A DNA stretch of 64,000 nucleotides from Bacillota bacterium (GTDB lineage Bacteria; Bacillota; UBA4882; UBA8346). A program made the position numbers and the translations under genes. Where the stretch lies: contig JAFABB010000026.1 of assembly GCA_023426245.1 (NCBI GenBank), positions 1 to 64,000 of the forward strand, written 5' to 3'. The notes under the pieces were generated by a model, which ran no database searches, was not told the origin of the DNA, and saw nothing but the letters and a program-made list of their open reading frames with translations. This document shows, piece after piece, positions 36,501 through 45,858 of the stretch; position 1 is the first letter of the stretch; each line of letters opens with the position of its first letter.

Positions 36501-37862
36501 CTAATTCGTCAGCGCCCGTTGGGGAGCAGGAATGTGTCCGCCGCGTTGGATAAACTTGGCGGGGCTGAATTTGCTGACAGCCATTACCGGCGCGGTACCG
36601 AAAAGTCCTCCAAACTCCACCATTTCTCCAACCTTTTTGCCGGGAGCGGGAATAATCCGTACGGCCGTAGTTTTGTTATTGATCACTCCGATAGCTAATT
36701 CATCGGCGATAATCCCGGCGATGGTTTCGGCTGTGGTATCGCCGGGAACTGCAATCATATCCAGTCCGACGGAACAAATACAGGTCATGGCCTCTAATTT
36801 CTCAATCGTAAGGGCGCCTGCGGTAACCGCTTCGATCATTCCGGCATCTTCGCTCACCGGGATGAAGGAACCGCTCAGGCCGCCAATGGCGGAAGAAGCC
36901 ATCGCCCCGCCCTTTTTGACGGCGTCGTTTAAAATGGCAAGAGCTGCGGTAGTTCCGGGACAACCGCATTTTTCCAGTCCCATGGCTTCCAGGATATTGG
37001 CGACGCTGTCGCCGATTGCCGGAGTGGGAGCCAGTGAAAGGTCGACGATACCGAACGGCACTTCCAGCTTTTCAGAAACCTTGCGGCCGATGAGTTCGCC
37101 AACCCGGGTGATTTTAAAAGCGACCCGTTTAATTTCTTCGGTAAGGGTGCGGAAATCACAATCCGGCAATCTTTCGACCGCAGCCTTTACCACACCGGGT
37201 CCGCTAATTCCGATATTAATGGCGCAATCACCCTCGCCGACTCCATGAAAAGCCCCGGCCATGAATGGGTTATCCTCGGGCGCATTGGCGAAGACCACAA
37301 GTTTGGAACAAGCAATGCCGCCCCTTTCTTTGGTCAACTCCGCCGCTTCTTTAATAACCCGGGCCATTTGGTATACGGCATCCATATTGATTCCGGCTTT
37401 GGTCGTCGCCAGATTGACGGAAGCGCAAACCCGATTGGTTATGGTTAAAGCTTTCGGAATGGAAGCAATCAGTTTCGATTCTCCGAGGGTGGTTCCTTTT
37501 TGTACCAAGGCTGAATAGCCACCCACAATATCGATACCCAGTTGAGCGGCCACTTCATCGAGCATGATGGCCAGTTCGAAATATTCATCACTGGAGGAGG
37601 ACTGGGCGACCAATGAAATTGGAGTCACAGCCAGCCGTTTGTTGATAATCGGCACGCCATAAGTGCGTTCCATCAGTTGGACAGTGGGCACCAATTGATC
37701 GGCAAGGCGCAGAATTTTTTCAGAAGCTTTCCGGGCTGTCGCTTTCAAATCGGGGCCGGCGCAATCGAGAATATTGATTCCCATGGTGACGGTACGGATA
37801 TCGAAATGATAATTTTCAATCATTTGGATGGTTTCCAAAATTTCTTGGGAGGTAAAAGGCAA
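36501..37862 (-). CDS. PFL family protein (UPF0210/DUF711)
   Basis: 453 residues, the usual size of the family. The whole protein matches UPF0210, with TVTMGINILDCAGPD at the N-terminus, INKRLAVTPISLVAQSS, GGYSALVQKGTTLGESKLI, FANAPEDNPFMAGAFHGVGE and late glycine-rich loops. The fold resembles glycyl radical enzyme barrels without a radical glycine. Biochemical function is unknown. The start is TTG 37862 with AAGGAGTGA upstream. It is preceded by an ACT-domain gene on the same strand, a pairing conserved widely in Bacillota and archaea, which suggests that the ACT protein senses a ligand for it. Confidence 0.95.
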   Translation of the reverse strand: MPFTSQEILETIQMIENYHFDIRTVTMGINILDCAGPDLKATARKASEKILRLADQLVPTVQLMERTYGVPIINKRLAVTPISLVAQSSSSDEYFELAIMLDEVAAQLGIDIVGGYSALVQKGTTLGESKLIASIPKALTITNRVCASVNLATTKAGINMDAVYQMARVIKEAAELTKERGGIACSKLVVFANAPEDNPFMAGAFHGVGEGDCAINIGISGPGVVKAAVERLPDCDFRTLTEEIKRVAFKITRVGELIGRKVSEKLEVPFGIVDLSLAPTPAIGDSVANILEAMGLEKCGCPGTTAALAILNDAVKKGGAMASSAIGGLSGSFIPVSEDAGMIEAVTAGALTIEKLEAMTCICSVGLDMIAVPGDTTAETIAGIIADELAIGVINNKTTAVRIIPAPGKKVGEMVEFGGLFGTAPVMAVSKFSPAKFIQRGGHIPAPQRALTN

Positions 37863-37883
37863 ATCAAATCACTCCTTAGTGAG

Positions 37884-38165
37884 TTAAATCCTGTGCATAT
37901 AGTGGAAAATGTCCTGGTGTTGAAGAACAATTTTAACTCCCAACTGTTCCCCGGCGGTTTTCAATTCATTTTCGATCGCCAGCAGATCTTTGTCGGAGCT
38001 CGAAATATCGATGAGCAAAATCATGGCAAAAATATCCTGTAAAACCGTTTGGCTGATATCGACGATATTGGCATTGCAATTGGCTAAAACTTTGGTAATG
38101 CCGGCAACAATACCGACTCTGTCGCTTCCCATAACGGTAACGACTACATGGGCTTTTTCTTTCAC
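37884..38165 (-). CDS. ACT domain protein (UPF0237)
   Basis: 93 residues from GTG 38165, chosen because GAGGTGAT lies just upstream and because the family is about 90 residues; the frame runs further upstream without a good site. The single ACT domain has VTVMGSDRVGIVAGITKVLA and NIVDISQTVLQDIFAMILLIDI. It binds a small ligand, usually an amino acid, probably as a dimer. It is located 21 bases before the PFL gene and co-transcribed with it. Divergent from the pseudokinase gene. Confidence 0.93.
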   Translation of the reverse strand: MKEKAHVVVTVMGSDRVGIVAGITKVLANCNANIVDISQTVLQDIFAMILLIDISSSDKDLLAIENELKTAGEQLGVKIVLQHQDIFHYMHRI

Positions 38166-38369
38166 CTTTATCACCTCAATCCTCAATGGCTGCACTATTC
38201 GTGATAGGGCCGGGCGACTCCTGCAAAAAAAAAGATCCAGAGTCATCTTTTAGAAATTTGTAATACGGCATTTTATCAAGAAAAAAATATTTCCACTGGA
38301 AATTATCCTTCATTGAATTCGTTATATAGTATAATTTATTTAGTCAGGTTTAAAGCAGGGGGTAATCTT

Positions 38370-39833
38370 ATGAAATATGAATTAATCCAGGAGTTAACTC
38401 CACAAACCGTTAGGGTCCGGACGGAGCTGGGAGAGGACCTCATCTTTGACTCCTTGGAATTTCCGGTACCACCCAAGGAAAATTTCCGGGTGGAGTTGCA
38501 AAAAGGGCTTAAGGAAGCCATTTCTCAATCCCGTGATATCCAAAGCCCCAATTTAATGAAATATCAAGGCCTCGAAAAATTCGAACAGCAATTATATCTG
38601 GTTCGGGAAGGTTTTAAAAAAGAGGGGTTCCTATCTTTTGGAGCCTATGATTTAGAACTTCGGGTACTTGAACCTTCGATTCTAAAACCTCCGGTTCTTG
38701 AACAGACAGTGGGCGTTTTGCTGAAAATCCTGGAGATGATGAAGGAGTTTCATAAAAATGAACTCATTTTAGGCGGACTTAGTTTGGGACAACTGAAAAT
38801 GGACGGTCAAGGGAATTTTTACCTTCAAGACCCCCACGCCATTAACTATTTAAGCAAGTCTTTGACGGATGAATATAGCATTGATCCGCCTCCGGAAGTT
38901 ATTTCCGGTAAAACCTGGAGCCAGGAATGCGACATCTTTTCCTGGGGTGTTCTGGCCTACCGTTTACTAACAGGTGAGGATCCGTTTAAGGCCCCCACGC
39001 CTGCCGAACGGCTGGATAAAATTTTGAAATTCGGAGCGCTTTCTCCCAAAGATAGTAAACCGGAATTAAGCAACGGGCTGAGTCAATTGATTGTCCGCTG
39101 CATGAACGGCAGCCCCCAAAAAAGGCCCGATTTGGAAGGACTCCACAGCGAACTGTCCCGCTTGTTGGAAAACGGTGAAATCAGGGCGAATGCCGATGAG
39201 GTCAGGGAATATCAAGAAAAAGCGAAGGCCAACCGCAGGATTTATCAGACAAAAGAACGTTTCTGGCTTTGGTTCCGCAAGTTCGGGATCGCCTCAATCA
39301 TCACGGTTGCGGCTATTATCGTGCTCGTTGTAACTTGGACGGGCTCCCAAAGCAAGCCGGTGATTACGGAGAGGAATAAGCCCAATGAAGTTGTATCCTA
39401 TTATTTTCAGGGAATTAGAAATTTGGATGTTTCTTTAGTGGATGAAACGGTTCACAAGGCGAAAAATAGTTTTTCGGATATGGTCACCAATTTGTATGTG
39501 ATCAACAAGACCCAACAAGGAATGACATACTCTACGAAGGATAACATTAAACTGGAGTTTTTGGGTTTACGGATTCAACCTTTGGGCGGCCCGAAAGATC
39601 TAAAAAAATATCGGGCGGATTATACTTTGAAAATTAGTTTGGCCAGAGAGACCCAATACTTTGAAAGAAAAGAAATATTGGTGCTGCAACCTGTCAAAAA
39701 GGTTTGGCGGATTACCCAAATTCAGTTACTCCATGAGAACAGACGGGTGGAGAAAAATAATACCGGAGAAAGCGCGGAGCCTTCGGACGGAACAGCCCCT
39801 CCCAAGGCTTTGGAAATCAAAAAGGGTTCATGA
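38370..39833 (+). CDS. Membrane-anchored serine/threonine protein kinase-like protein (pseudokinase)
   Basis: 487 residues from ATG 38370 (GGGGG upstream). Residues 1-270 look like a protein-kinase fold: the usual catalytic HRDLKPxN stretch is replaced by LGGLSLGQLKM (134-144), DFG by QDP (153-155), while the later PPEV (APE-like) and DIFSWGVLAYRLLTGEDPF (F-helix) are kept. Catalytic aspartates are therefore missing, so it is probably a scaffold or sensor, not an enzyme. One transmembrane helix lies at 305-324, followed by an extracytoplasmic NTF2/SnoaL-like domain (NEVVSYYFQGIRNLDVSLVD). It resembles Hanks-type kinases in topology. Convergent with the spermidine-synthase fusion gene, sharing a terminator. 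Confidence 0.82.
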   Translation: MKYELIQELTPQTVRVRTELGEDLIFDSLEFPVPPKENFRVELQKGLKEAISQSRDIQSPNLMKYQGLEKFEQQLYLVREGFKKEGFLSFGAYDLELRVLEPSILKPPVLEQTVGVLLKILEMMKEFHKNELILGGLSLGQLKMDGQGNFYLQDPHAINYLSKSLTDEYSIDPPPEVISGKTWSQECDIFSWGVLAYRLLTGEDPFKAPTPAERLDKILKFGALSPKDSKPELSNGLSQLIVRCMNGSPQKRPDLEGLHSELSRLLENGEIRANADEVREYQEKAKANRRIYQTKERFWLWFRKFGIASIITVAAIIVLVVTWTGSQSKPVITERNKPNEVVSYYFQGIRNLDVSLVDETVHKAKNSFSDMVTNLYVINKTQQGMTYSTKDNIKLEFLGLRIQPLGGPKDLKKYRADYTLKISLARETQYFERKEILVLQPVKKVWRITQIQLLHENRRVEKNNTGESAEPSDGTAPPKALEIKKGS

Positions 39834-39840
39834 CGGTTTC

Positions 39841-39866
39841 CCGGCAAGTCTTTGGGAACATGCCGG
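39841..39866. terminator. Shared terminator between convergent genes
   Basis: CCGGCA (39841-39846) and TGCCGG (39861-39866) fit exactly into the gap between two stop codons. T-rich sequence follows on the plus strand inside the next gene's end. Small but well placed. Confidence 0.55.
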
Positions 39867-42230
39867 TTATCTTAATTTTCTTTTTTTGACCACCGGCGCC
39901 AACAAATTTTCAACCGGGGCAAAGTTATCCGTAAGCACCAGCCCGTTACATCTCAGGGCAAAATAGTTTAGATTTCGCGGCTCCAGCAATACGCCATCGC
40001 CGTAACCGATTGGACCTGAACGCCAGTGTTTTAGGTTCAAAGGGCGGTCCGATGCCAATAAGATAAAAGTATCGCGAATGTTTTGAATTTGAAGGGGATT
40101 GGTGCAAAAAACATCAACATGACGGAAGGCTTTTTTTAGTGTTAAATAACAAGCTCCCACCATCATCCCGTTATCGTAATTGTCAATCACATTCAATAAA
40201 TAGGCGCCGCCCGGTTTCAGGTGCGTTTTCAGCAGTTTGATAAATTCCAAAGTGGTTAGATGCCAGGGTACCGATAAATCATTGAAAGCATCACCGAAAA
40301 CCAAATCGTATTTCCGGCTGGAGGGCAAATTTTTGATGATGCCCCGGGCATCGCCGGTGAAAGTGTGAATGGGCGTGTTTTGGGGCAGGCCTAATGCAAG
40401 ATGACTGGCGGATACAACAACCGGGTCAAGCTCAGCTACGTCAATACGAGCCTTCGGCCAGCGAAAAAGCATCCAACGGGGAAAAGTGTAACTCCCTGCT
40501 CCGATAAAGAAGGCGCTGGGATGGTCATTTACTTGTAAATAACGCTCCGTGATGTTTTGATAAATATGTTCGTATTCATAGCGCAAGGTGGATGGACTTT
40601 TTAAGTCAATAAACCCATGAATAAGGCTGTCCAGGGCAAGCACACGGATATCCCGGGTTGAGCTTTGTTCTTTCCGGTAGACTTTTACATATTGATAATG
40701 ACTGTCCTTGGCGAATAACAGGTTTTGATCTTCAACACGGAGACCTAGGGTTTGGACAAATGTCAAGGCCGGTTTGGGAATCATGTTTGTTTTGGCCGCG
40801 GTCATGCCGGATATGCCGATCAACAAAATAATCCATCCGGTATACATCCAGCGGAACCTGCCAAGCCACCCGCCGATCAGAGCTAAAACAATCGCTAAAG
40901 CTAAAACCGTATGAATCGTTCCCCATACGGCAATCAGCCAAAATCCGGTTAACAAAGTACCGCAAAGGCTGCCTCCAATAGCCCAGGCATTCAAGGCGCC
41001 AATCACCGGGGCCGAAAGGGTGGAATTTTTTAAAACCAACTGATAATTGATGGGTGAGATCGCTCCCAACAAAACGGCGGGGAGTAATATTGACAACAGG
41101 GATGCTACTAGGACTTGCCAGGATAATGAACCTTGCGTCAGCCAGGATGAGGTCCAAAAAAAATGAACAACGATAATGGCGAAGAATACGAAGAATGAAG
41201 CGCTCCCAAATAAATAGGGAAGAAATTTCTCCGGATGAGAATGCTTTGCCAAACGGCCTCCGACAATATAGCCAACCATGATGCCGGTTAAAATCACCCC
41301 AATATTTGAAGTCCAAGTATAAAGCGAATTCCCGTAATAACGGGATATAAGCCTTCCCCCTAACAATTCAACGCTCATGATGGAAGCTGCGGAGGAAAAT
41401 GCTATGAAGCAAGAGGCGTATTTCAGGAAAAATGGCTCAAAACCCCCTTGAGGGGCGGCCTTTTCTCTGCCGGAAGAAAAGGCGGATATAGGGGATAATG
41501 GTCGCTCAGGAACACCATGAAGATTTTGGGGCGCTTGTCCCTGCGGTAATTGTTCCGAAGGTAGAGCATCTTGGTAAAACTTTTTAAAATAAGCGGCGAA
41601 AAAGAACACGGCTGCCCATACCATCAAGAAAAATACGGTAAGAGTCCAAATTTGGATCGAGCCAAGGTGGGCAAGGAATAAAAAACCGGTAAGCATGGTG
41701 CCAAGAATACTTCCAAGGGCGCCCCAAGCGAAAATTTTCCCGACGACAGATCCTGAGGGGGATAAGGGGAAAGATGACAAGGCAAATTCGAGGGTTAAAG
41801 GAGTTAAAGCGCCGAATAATATAGAAGGCAAAGCGAAAAGGATGAAAGTGGTAACCAAAATTTGTAAAGGCCAAGGGAGTCCGGGGATGGGTATCCATAA
41901 ACCCAGAATCCGGTTAAGAAGTAACGAAAAAATACAGCTTATCGCGGTAAAAAAAAATAACCAAGACAATAGGAAGGGCTGTTTCCGGTTGGCGATTTTA
42001 CCGCCCCACAGGCTTCCGAGGCTATTACCCCAAAGGATAACTCCAATCACTGCCGCCCAAGTGGAAAGAGAATTGCCAAAATGACTGCCCATCAGCCTGC
42101 TGGCATCCAATTCCAAAATCATCAGGGCCATTTGGCTGCTGAAGGCGGCAAAGGTTGGCAAATGGAAAATGAACCTGGGGAGGATGGTTTTATTGAAATA
42201 TTGTGATTGGGGTGTAAGATTTTCGGTCAT
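39867..42230 (-). CDS. Membrane-fused spermidine synthase-like protein
   Basis: 787 residues. The first 500 are two repeated blocks of five or six transmembrane helices; each block opens alike (LELDASRLMGSHFGNSLSTW and VELLGGRLISRYYGNSLYTW), showing an internal duplication. The C-terminal cytoplasmic domain (about 540-760) is a Rossmann methyltransferase-like spermidine synthase: FFIGAGSYTFPRW, DVAELDPVVV, FTGDAR, YDLVFGDAF. The GDAF motif has the aspartate expected for aminopropyl transfer, but many fused homologues have unknown substrates. GAAGGA precedes the ATG. Single gene, convergent with the pseudokinase. Confidence 0.88.
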   Translation of the reverse strand: MTENLTPQSQYFNKTILPRFIFHLPTFAAFSSQMALMILELDASRLMGSHFGNSLSTWAAVIGVILWGNSLGSLWGGKIANRKQPFLLSWLFFFTAISCIFSLLLNRILGLWIPIPGLPWPLQILVTTFILFALPSILFGALTPLTLEFALSSFPLSPSGSVVGKIFAWGALGSILGTMLTGFLFLAHLGSIQIWTLTVFFLMVWAAVFFFAAYFKKFYQDALPSEQLPQGQAPQNLHGVPERPLSPISAFSSGREKAAPQGGFEPFFLKYASCFIAFSSAASIMSVELLGGRLISRYYGNSLYTWTSNIGVILTGIMVGYIVGGRLAKHSHPEKFLPYLFGSASFFVFFAIIVVHFFWTSSWLTQGSLSWQVLVASLLSILLPAVLLGAISPINYQLVLKNSTLSAPVIGALNAWAIGGSLCGTLLTGFWLIAVWGTIHTVLALAIVLALIGGWLGRFRWMYTGWIILLIGISGMTAAKTNMIPKPALTFVQTLGLRVEDQNLLFAKDSHYQYVKVYRKEQSSTRDIRVLALDSLIHGFIDLKSPSTLRYEYEHIYQNITERYLQVNDHPSAFFIGAGSYTFPRWMLFRWPKARIDVAELDPVVVSASHLALGLPQNTPIHTFTGDARGIIKNLPSSRKYDLVFGDAFNDLSVPWHLTTLEFIKLLKTHLKPGGAYLLNVIDNYDNGMMVGACYLTLKKAFRHVDVFCTNPLQIQNIRDTFILLASDRPLNLKHWRSGPIGYGDGVLLEPRNLNYFALRCNGLVLTDNFAPVENLLAPVVKKRKLR

Positions 42231-42509
42231 GGTCCTTCTCCATCTTTACAATGAGTATTTGATCAATGAGAATTCAAAGGAAACGTAAATCGGGATTCCC
42301 TTATTTAAGGAAAAGCCATATCCAGAATGGTGCTTTTATTCGGCCGATAATGTTGATACTATGGATAAGTTTCGAAATCCAAATGGTTTTCCCTTCTTAT
42401 ACCGGGCAAATTTACTCCCAAAGAAACCAGGGCGGCTTCTTTGGCAGGAATGGGATAAAAATATTGGAATAGGTAGAAGAAGAACGATGTCTAAAGGGGG
42501 TGAATCACG
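42231..42509. other. Intergenic region without a gene
   Basis: Only short unsupported frames are seen. It presumably holds promoters of the minus-strand fusion gene and the plus-strand PC4 gene. Confidence 0.4.
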
Positions 42510-42749
42510 ATGGCTGAAATTACTTTCACAATTAAAAAACATCTTTTGGTATTATCAACGGGAATCAAGGGCTGGACCAAAGAAGTGAATATCGTAAGCT
42601 GGAATAACCGGAAACCCAAACTGGATATCCGGGAATGGGATGAAAACCATGAAAAGATGGGGAAAGGGATTACCCTCAACCAGGAGGAAGTGATGGAACT
42701 AAAAAAACTCTTCAATGAATTGGACTTTGAGGAATTGGGTATGGAATAA
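42510..42749 (+). CDS. YdbC/PC4-type single-stranded nucleic acid-binding protein
   Basis: 79 residues, with AAAGGGGGTGA before the ATG. It matches the bacterial YdbC family (PC4/Whirly-like fold): an N-terminal FTIKKHLLVLST, the highly conserved GWTKEVNIVSWN and KLDIREWDENHEKMGKGITL, and a C-terminal helix ELKKLFNELDF. The family binds single-stranded DNA or RNA as a homodimer and is linked to transcription. It is the gene just upstream of the structured RNA candidate, which raises the possibility of an RNA-related role; that is inference. Confidence 0.95.
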   Translation: MAEITFTIKKHLLVLSTGIKGWTKEVNIVSWNNRKPKLDIREWDENHEKMGKGITLNQEEVMELKKLFNELDFEELGME

Positions 42750-42896
42750 ATGAGGTTTTACAGTTGCTATCGGTTATTAGCTCCTGACTCCGGCTTTTTT
42801 AATTTTCATAAGCATTTGCTTGAGACTGGAATGCCTATAACCAATAAGTGTAGCTGATTCGGTTCATCATAAAAATTCCTTAAAAAAAATTTAATT

Positions 42897-43352
42897 CTGA
42901 TGAATATAAAACTGCGACATGGGTCATTATATTATCAGGGATTTGTAGTAGCCGAGGCGCAGATTGATAATGGCTCCGTCATTTACGGCCTAAAGGGTCA
43001 TTATCAGTCGAGCAACTGATCAGTATGGGTTCACGTTTTACTCGCGCGAGGGCGCAAGGATCCATATTGGTCTGAGCAAGATTGTACGGGTTGGGCCAAC
43101 TTATTACGGCAGTCCAAAAGATTGTCGTGGTAGGGAAACTTAGGCCGTGCAGTCGAGCCTAGATTGTCATTGGAGCGAAAGGGTTTGTTTGCAGCCGAAA
43201 GGTTGCAGGCAGATCACTAAGTTTCCATGGCAGTCGGTCAAAGGTTATCGTAGTATGTGTAATGGGTGTTTGTAGCCGAAAGGTTGCAGATATCCACGTA
43301 ACGTGGTGCGGTAGCCAGAGATAAGGTTACTATAAGTTCCTTTTATTATTTT
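42897..43352 (+). ncRNA. Candidate large structured non-coding RNA, about 450 nt
   Basis: No open frame spans this stretch, but a chain of strong stems does. Stems: 42897-42909/42927-42938 (one bulge), 42962-42972/42999-43009 (11 pairs) enclosing CCGT/ACGG, 43018-43028/43062-43072 (11), 43106-43114/43120-43128 (9), a long-range perfect 10-bp helix 43134-43143/43217-43226, hairpin 43184-43196/43201-43213 (13 pairs) and hairpin 43264-43277/43282-43295 (14 pairs), both capped by GAAA, then 43310-43316/43325-43331 and a T-rich end. The two GAAA hairpins share the AGCCGAAAGGTTGCAG core and differ elsewhere by pairing-preserving changes. The GNRA loops and many G-U pairs fix the plus strand. It is not recognisable as RNase P RNA, tmRNA, SRP RNA, group I intron or a c-di-GMP riboswitch. 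It could be a relative of a known large RNA class that I cannot identify by eye, or a chemoreceptor leader. Confidence 0.7.
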
Positions 43353-43485
43353 TGTTATCCGAATCCTCTCTTCGTAAATTTCTGATTTTTCACCTCGTTT
43401 ACCTTTGAAAAAAACCCTATAGAAAATTTAGAAAAAACCGATGGTATTCTTAGGTTTATAAAATGAATGGGGAGCCTGATTCAAA

Positions 43486-45222
43486 TTGAATACCAAAAAA
43501 GCTAAAAAAAATTCGAATTTACGAACGAAATTCTTAATTCTTGTGTTCTTAGGAATTATCATCCCAACCTGCTTTATTTTTGGTGGCTCTTTGTTAGTAA
43601 TGGTTCAATTCAATGAAGATGCAAAAGTCGAAGCCCAAACACAGGCCATGAAAGAGGCTGGGGAAAGATTAAAGCAGGTAGTCCAATCTGTAGTGACTTC
43701 GGCGGAAGCTTTTTATAATGATAAAGCGGTAACCTTACCTGAAGATGAAATATTAACAAGTATTCAAAATCAAATTCGGTCTTCCCAATATGGAAAATCT
43801 GGCGATTTTTTTATTTATCAGTATGATGGAACCTGTTTGGTCAATTCCAAAGAAGCTTCAGCGGAAGGGCAAAATTTTTGGGATTTGAGAGATCAAAATG
43901 GTCAAAAATTAATCCAAAAATATATCAGAGCGGCTAAAAAGGGTGGGGATATTATTCCTTTTGTTTGGTCCAATCCCCAGACCCATCAATTGGAAAACAA
44001 GCTTTCTTATGTAATGCCGATTCAACTTGGAAATTTGGAATTTGCCGTTGGAACGACGACCTCTTCCCCGCCGTTGAAAACCGCCACCCCCAAAATCGAT
44101 TCAAAAACCCAAATCATGATAGCGATTATGGTGATGTGTTGCATTATTTTATTGATTGTTATTCTCGTTTTAATCCGTCACCAATTTTCAAAAACCATTT
44201 CCAATCCTTTGAATAATCTGGTGAAGCTTGCTAAAAATATGTCGGATGGTGATTTTAGCGGAGTTGTACCGGATCACATGGAAAATGAACTGGGTGAAAT
44301 GGCTAAGGAACTAGAGATCCTGGGGCGTAATTTATCCAATTTATTAACTCAGTTATCCGATATGGCCGGCCGGGTCAGCAGTGCTTCCAAAGAGATTGCC
44401 TCCGATAACCAAGATTTATCCAAACGGACCCAAGAACAAGCAGCCACATTGGAACAAATCGCGGCTACGATAGAAGAAGTTAATTCTTCCGTCATGCAAG
44501 CCTCGATAAACTCAGGACAAGCGCAGGAACTTTCAAAATCAACTCTGGATACAGTTAAAGCCGGCGAAAAAACGATCCAGGAAACACATGTTGCAATGCA
44601 ACAAATTTCTTCCAGCAGCCGGCAAATTGTTGAAATCATCAAAGTTGTAAATGATATTGCTTTCCAGACCAATTTGCTTGCTCTAAATGCTGCTGTGGAG
44701 GCAGCCCGGGCAGGGGAACAAGGACGAGGGTTTGCTGTAGTGGCCGCGGAAGTGAGAAATTTAGCCCGGCGGGTCGGCGAGTCTTCCAAGGAAATTGAAC
44801 AATTAATTAAGGAAGATGTTAAACGGGTTGAGCGCGGGAGTTCCTTAGCTGAACAATCAGCAGAAATGTTACAGCAGATTGTAATGAATACCAAACGAAC
44901 CTCGGATGTAATTGCGGAAGTGGCTGCCACAATGAAGGAACAAACAGCAGCGGCCCAACAAATACAAACCTCTGTGGAACAATTAAATCATGTGACTCAG
45001 CAAAACGCAGAAATGGTGGAAGAAATGGCTACGGCTAATCTTCAGTTAAATGGCGAAGCAACCACACTCAATGAATTGGTAAGTAATTTTAAGATCAATA
45101 AAAAGGCCGGTCTGAACGGTTCAAAGCCGTTTGCTAAGCCGGTACCGGCGGATAGGAATGAAAAAAAGCCAAGCCCGGTGAAAAAAGATGATTTCTTGGG
45201 AGATGAGTGGGAGAAATTTTAG
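43486..45222 (+). CDS. Methyl-accepting chemotaxis protein with single Cache sensor
   Basis: 578 residues from TTG 43486 (GGGGAG 11 bases upstream). Helix 1 at 15-40, an extracytoplasmic single Cache domain of the sCache_2 type (about 41-195; GDFFIYQYDGTCLVN, GQNFWDLRDQNG), helix 2 at 210-230, HAMP (231-285), then a long coiled-coil signalling domain with the hairpin tip TNLLALNAAVEAARAGEQGR near residue 400. It relays ligand binding to CheA/CheW. sCache_2 domains often bind short carboxylates; the ligand here is unknown. The C-terminal tail lacks a clear CheR pentapeptide. The structured RNA lies 130 bases upstream. Confidence 0.95.
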   Translation: MNTKKAKKNSNLRTKFLILVFLGIIIPTCFIFGGSLLVMVQFNEDAKVEAQTQAMKEAGERLKQVVQSVVTSAEAFYNDKAVTLPEDEILTSIQNQIRSSQYGKSGDFFIYQYDGTCLVNSKEASAEGQNFWDLRDQNGQKLIQKYIRAAKKGGDIIPFVWSNPQTHQLENKLSYVMPIQLGNLEFAVGTTTSSPPLKTATPKIDSKTQIMIAIMVMCCIILLIVILVLIRHQFSKTISNPLNNLVKLAKNMSDGDFSGVVPDHMENELGEMAKELEILGRNLSNLLTQLSDMAGRVSSASKEIASDNQDLSKRTQEQAATLEQIAATIEEVNSSVMQASINSGQAQELSKSTLDTVKAGEKTIQETHVAMQQISSSSRQIVEIIKVVNDIAFQTNLLALNAAVEAARAGEQGRGFAVVAAEVRNLARRVGESSKEIEQLIKEDVKRVERGSSLAEQSAEMLQQIVMNTKRTSDVIAEVAATMKEQTAAAQQIQTSVEQLNHVTQQNAEMVEEMATANLQLNGEATTLNELVSNFKINKKAGLNGSKPFAKPVPADRNEKKPSPVKKDDFLGDEWEKF

Positions 45223-45355
45223 GGCTTGAAAAGAAAATTTGGGATTCTTGGTTTTTTCATAATGAAATGGCAGGATTTTGAAACCGGGTGTCAAATATTA
45301 TCGTGAAAAAGGCCTGAAATTCGGACTGTTTCATACAGGGAAGGAGGACTTGTTC

Positions 45356-45796
45356 ATGAATTTTCTTGCAAAAAATAGTTGGCTGAATTTCGTTATGGGG
45401 TTAACCGGATTTTATTTTGTATTTTCGATCATGCAAATGATCATGGGTAAGTTTGGTGTGAAGATGGTGATTGTAACACAGGGAACAGCCAATCTGAACA
45501 GCGGTTTTTATTGGATGATTTCCTATGCAGTTGCTTTGGTTGTGGTTCTTTTTGCAATCATCCTATTTTGCAAGCCGAGAGTGCCGTTTTTTGTTTTCCT
45601 GGGTGTTTTGTTCGGTGGGGCTATCGCTTTATATCATCCGCTTTTATATACCATCTTGAATCTTGATAAGGATGTGCGGAAGGCCGGGTTGGTGGCTTTG
45701 TACAAATTATTGCCTCATCTGGTGGTGCTGGTCGGATCCTTGATTGGAATGTACGTGGCTTGGCTTAGCAATAAAATGTCGGATGCTACCGAGTAA
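45356..45796 (+). CDS. Small integral membrane protein, unknown function
   Basis: 146 residues from ATG 45356, chosen for the AAGGAGGA site 8 bases upstream. Four transmembrane helices are expected: about 10-30, 50-75, 80-105 and 115-138. No signature residues or family are recognised. It follows the chemoreceptor gene by 134 bases on the same strand and may share its transcript, which ends at the terminator just after it. A role in membrane stress or as a small permease-like protein cannot be supported from sequence. Confidence 0.75.
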   Translation: MNFLAKNSWLNFVMGLTGFYFVFSIMQMIMGKFGVKMVIVTQGTANLNSGFYWMISYAVALVVVLFAIILFCKPRVPFFVFLGVLFGGAIALYHPLLYTILNLDKDVRKAGLVALYKLLPHLVVLVGSLIGMYVAWLSNKMSDATE

Positions 45797-45812
45797 AATA
45801 TTTCTAAATGCA

Positions 45813-45854
45813 GGGGTTGTCTCTAAAGCAAAAGGAGACAGCCCTTTTTCTTTT
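45813..45854 (+). terminator. Intrinsic terminator after the small membrane protein
   Basis: GGGTTGTCTC (45814-45823) pairs with GAGACAGCCC (45835-45844) with one G-U pair, followed by TTTTTCTTTT. Confidence 0.88.
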
Positions 45855-45858
45855 CTGA

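Noticed and set aside
36532..37248. Plus-strand frame of 238 codons
   Set aside because: Antisense to the PFL family gene, with low-complexity serine/proline-rich translation.
40732..41316. Minus-strand frame of 194 codons within the spermidine synthase fusion
   Set aside because: Same strand, other phase; no ribosome site and no family features.
42897..43352. RNase P RNA, tmRNA, group I intron or c-di-GMP riboswitch as identity of the structured RNA
   Set aside because: Universal core motifs of these classes (such as GAGGAAAG of RNase P, the group I P7 core or the riboswitch GAAA receptor pattern) were not found.
44349..44930. Minus-strand frame of 193 codons
   Set aside because: Antisense to the chemoreceptor signalling domain, whose biased codons often give long shadow frames.
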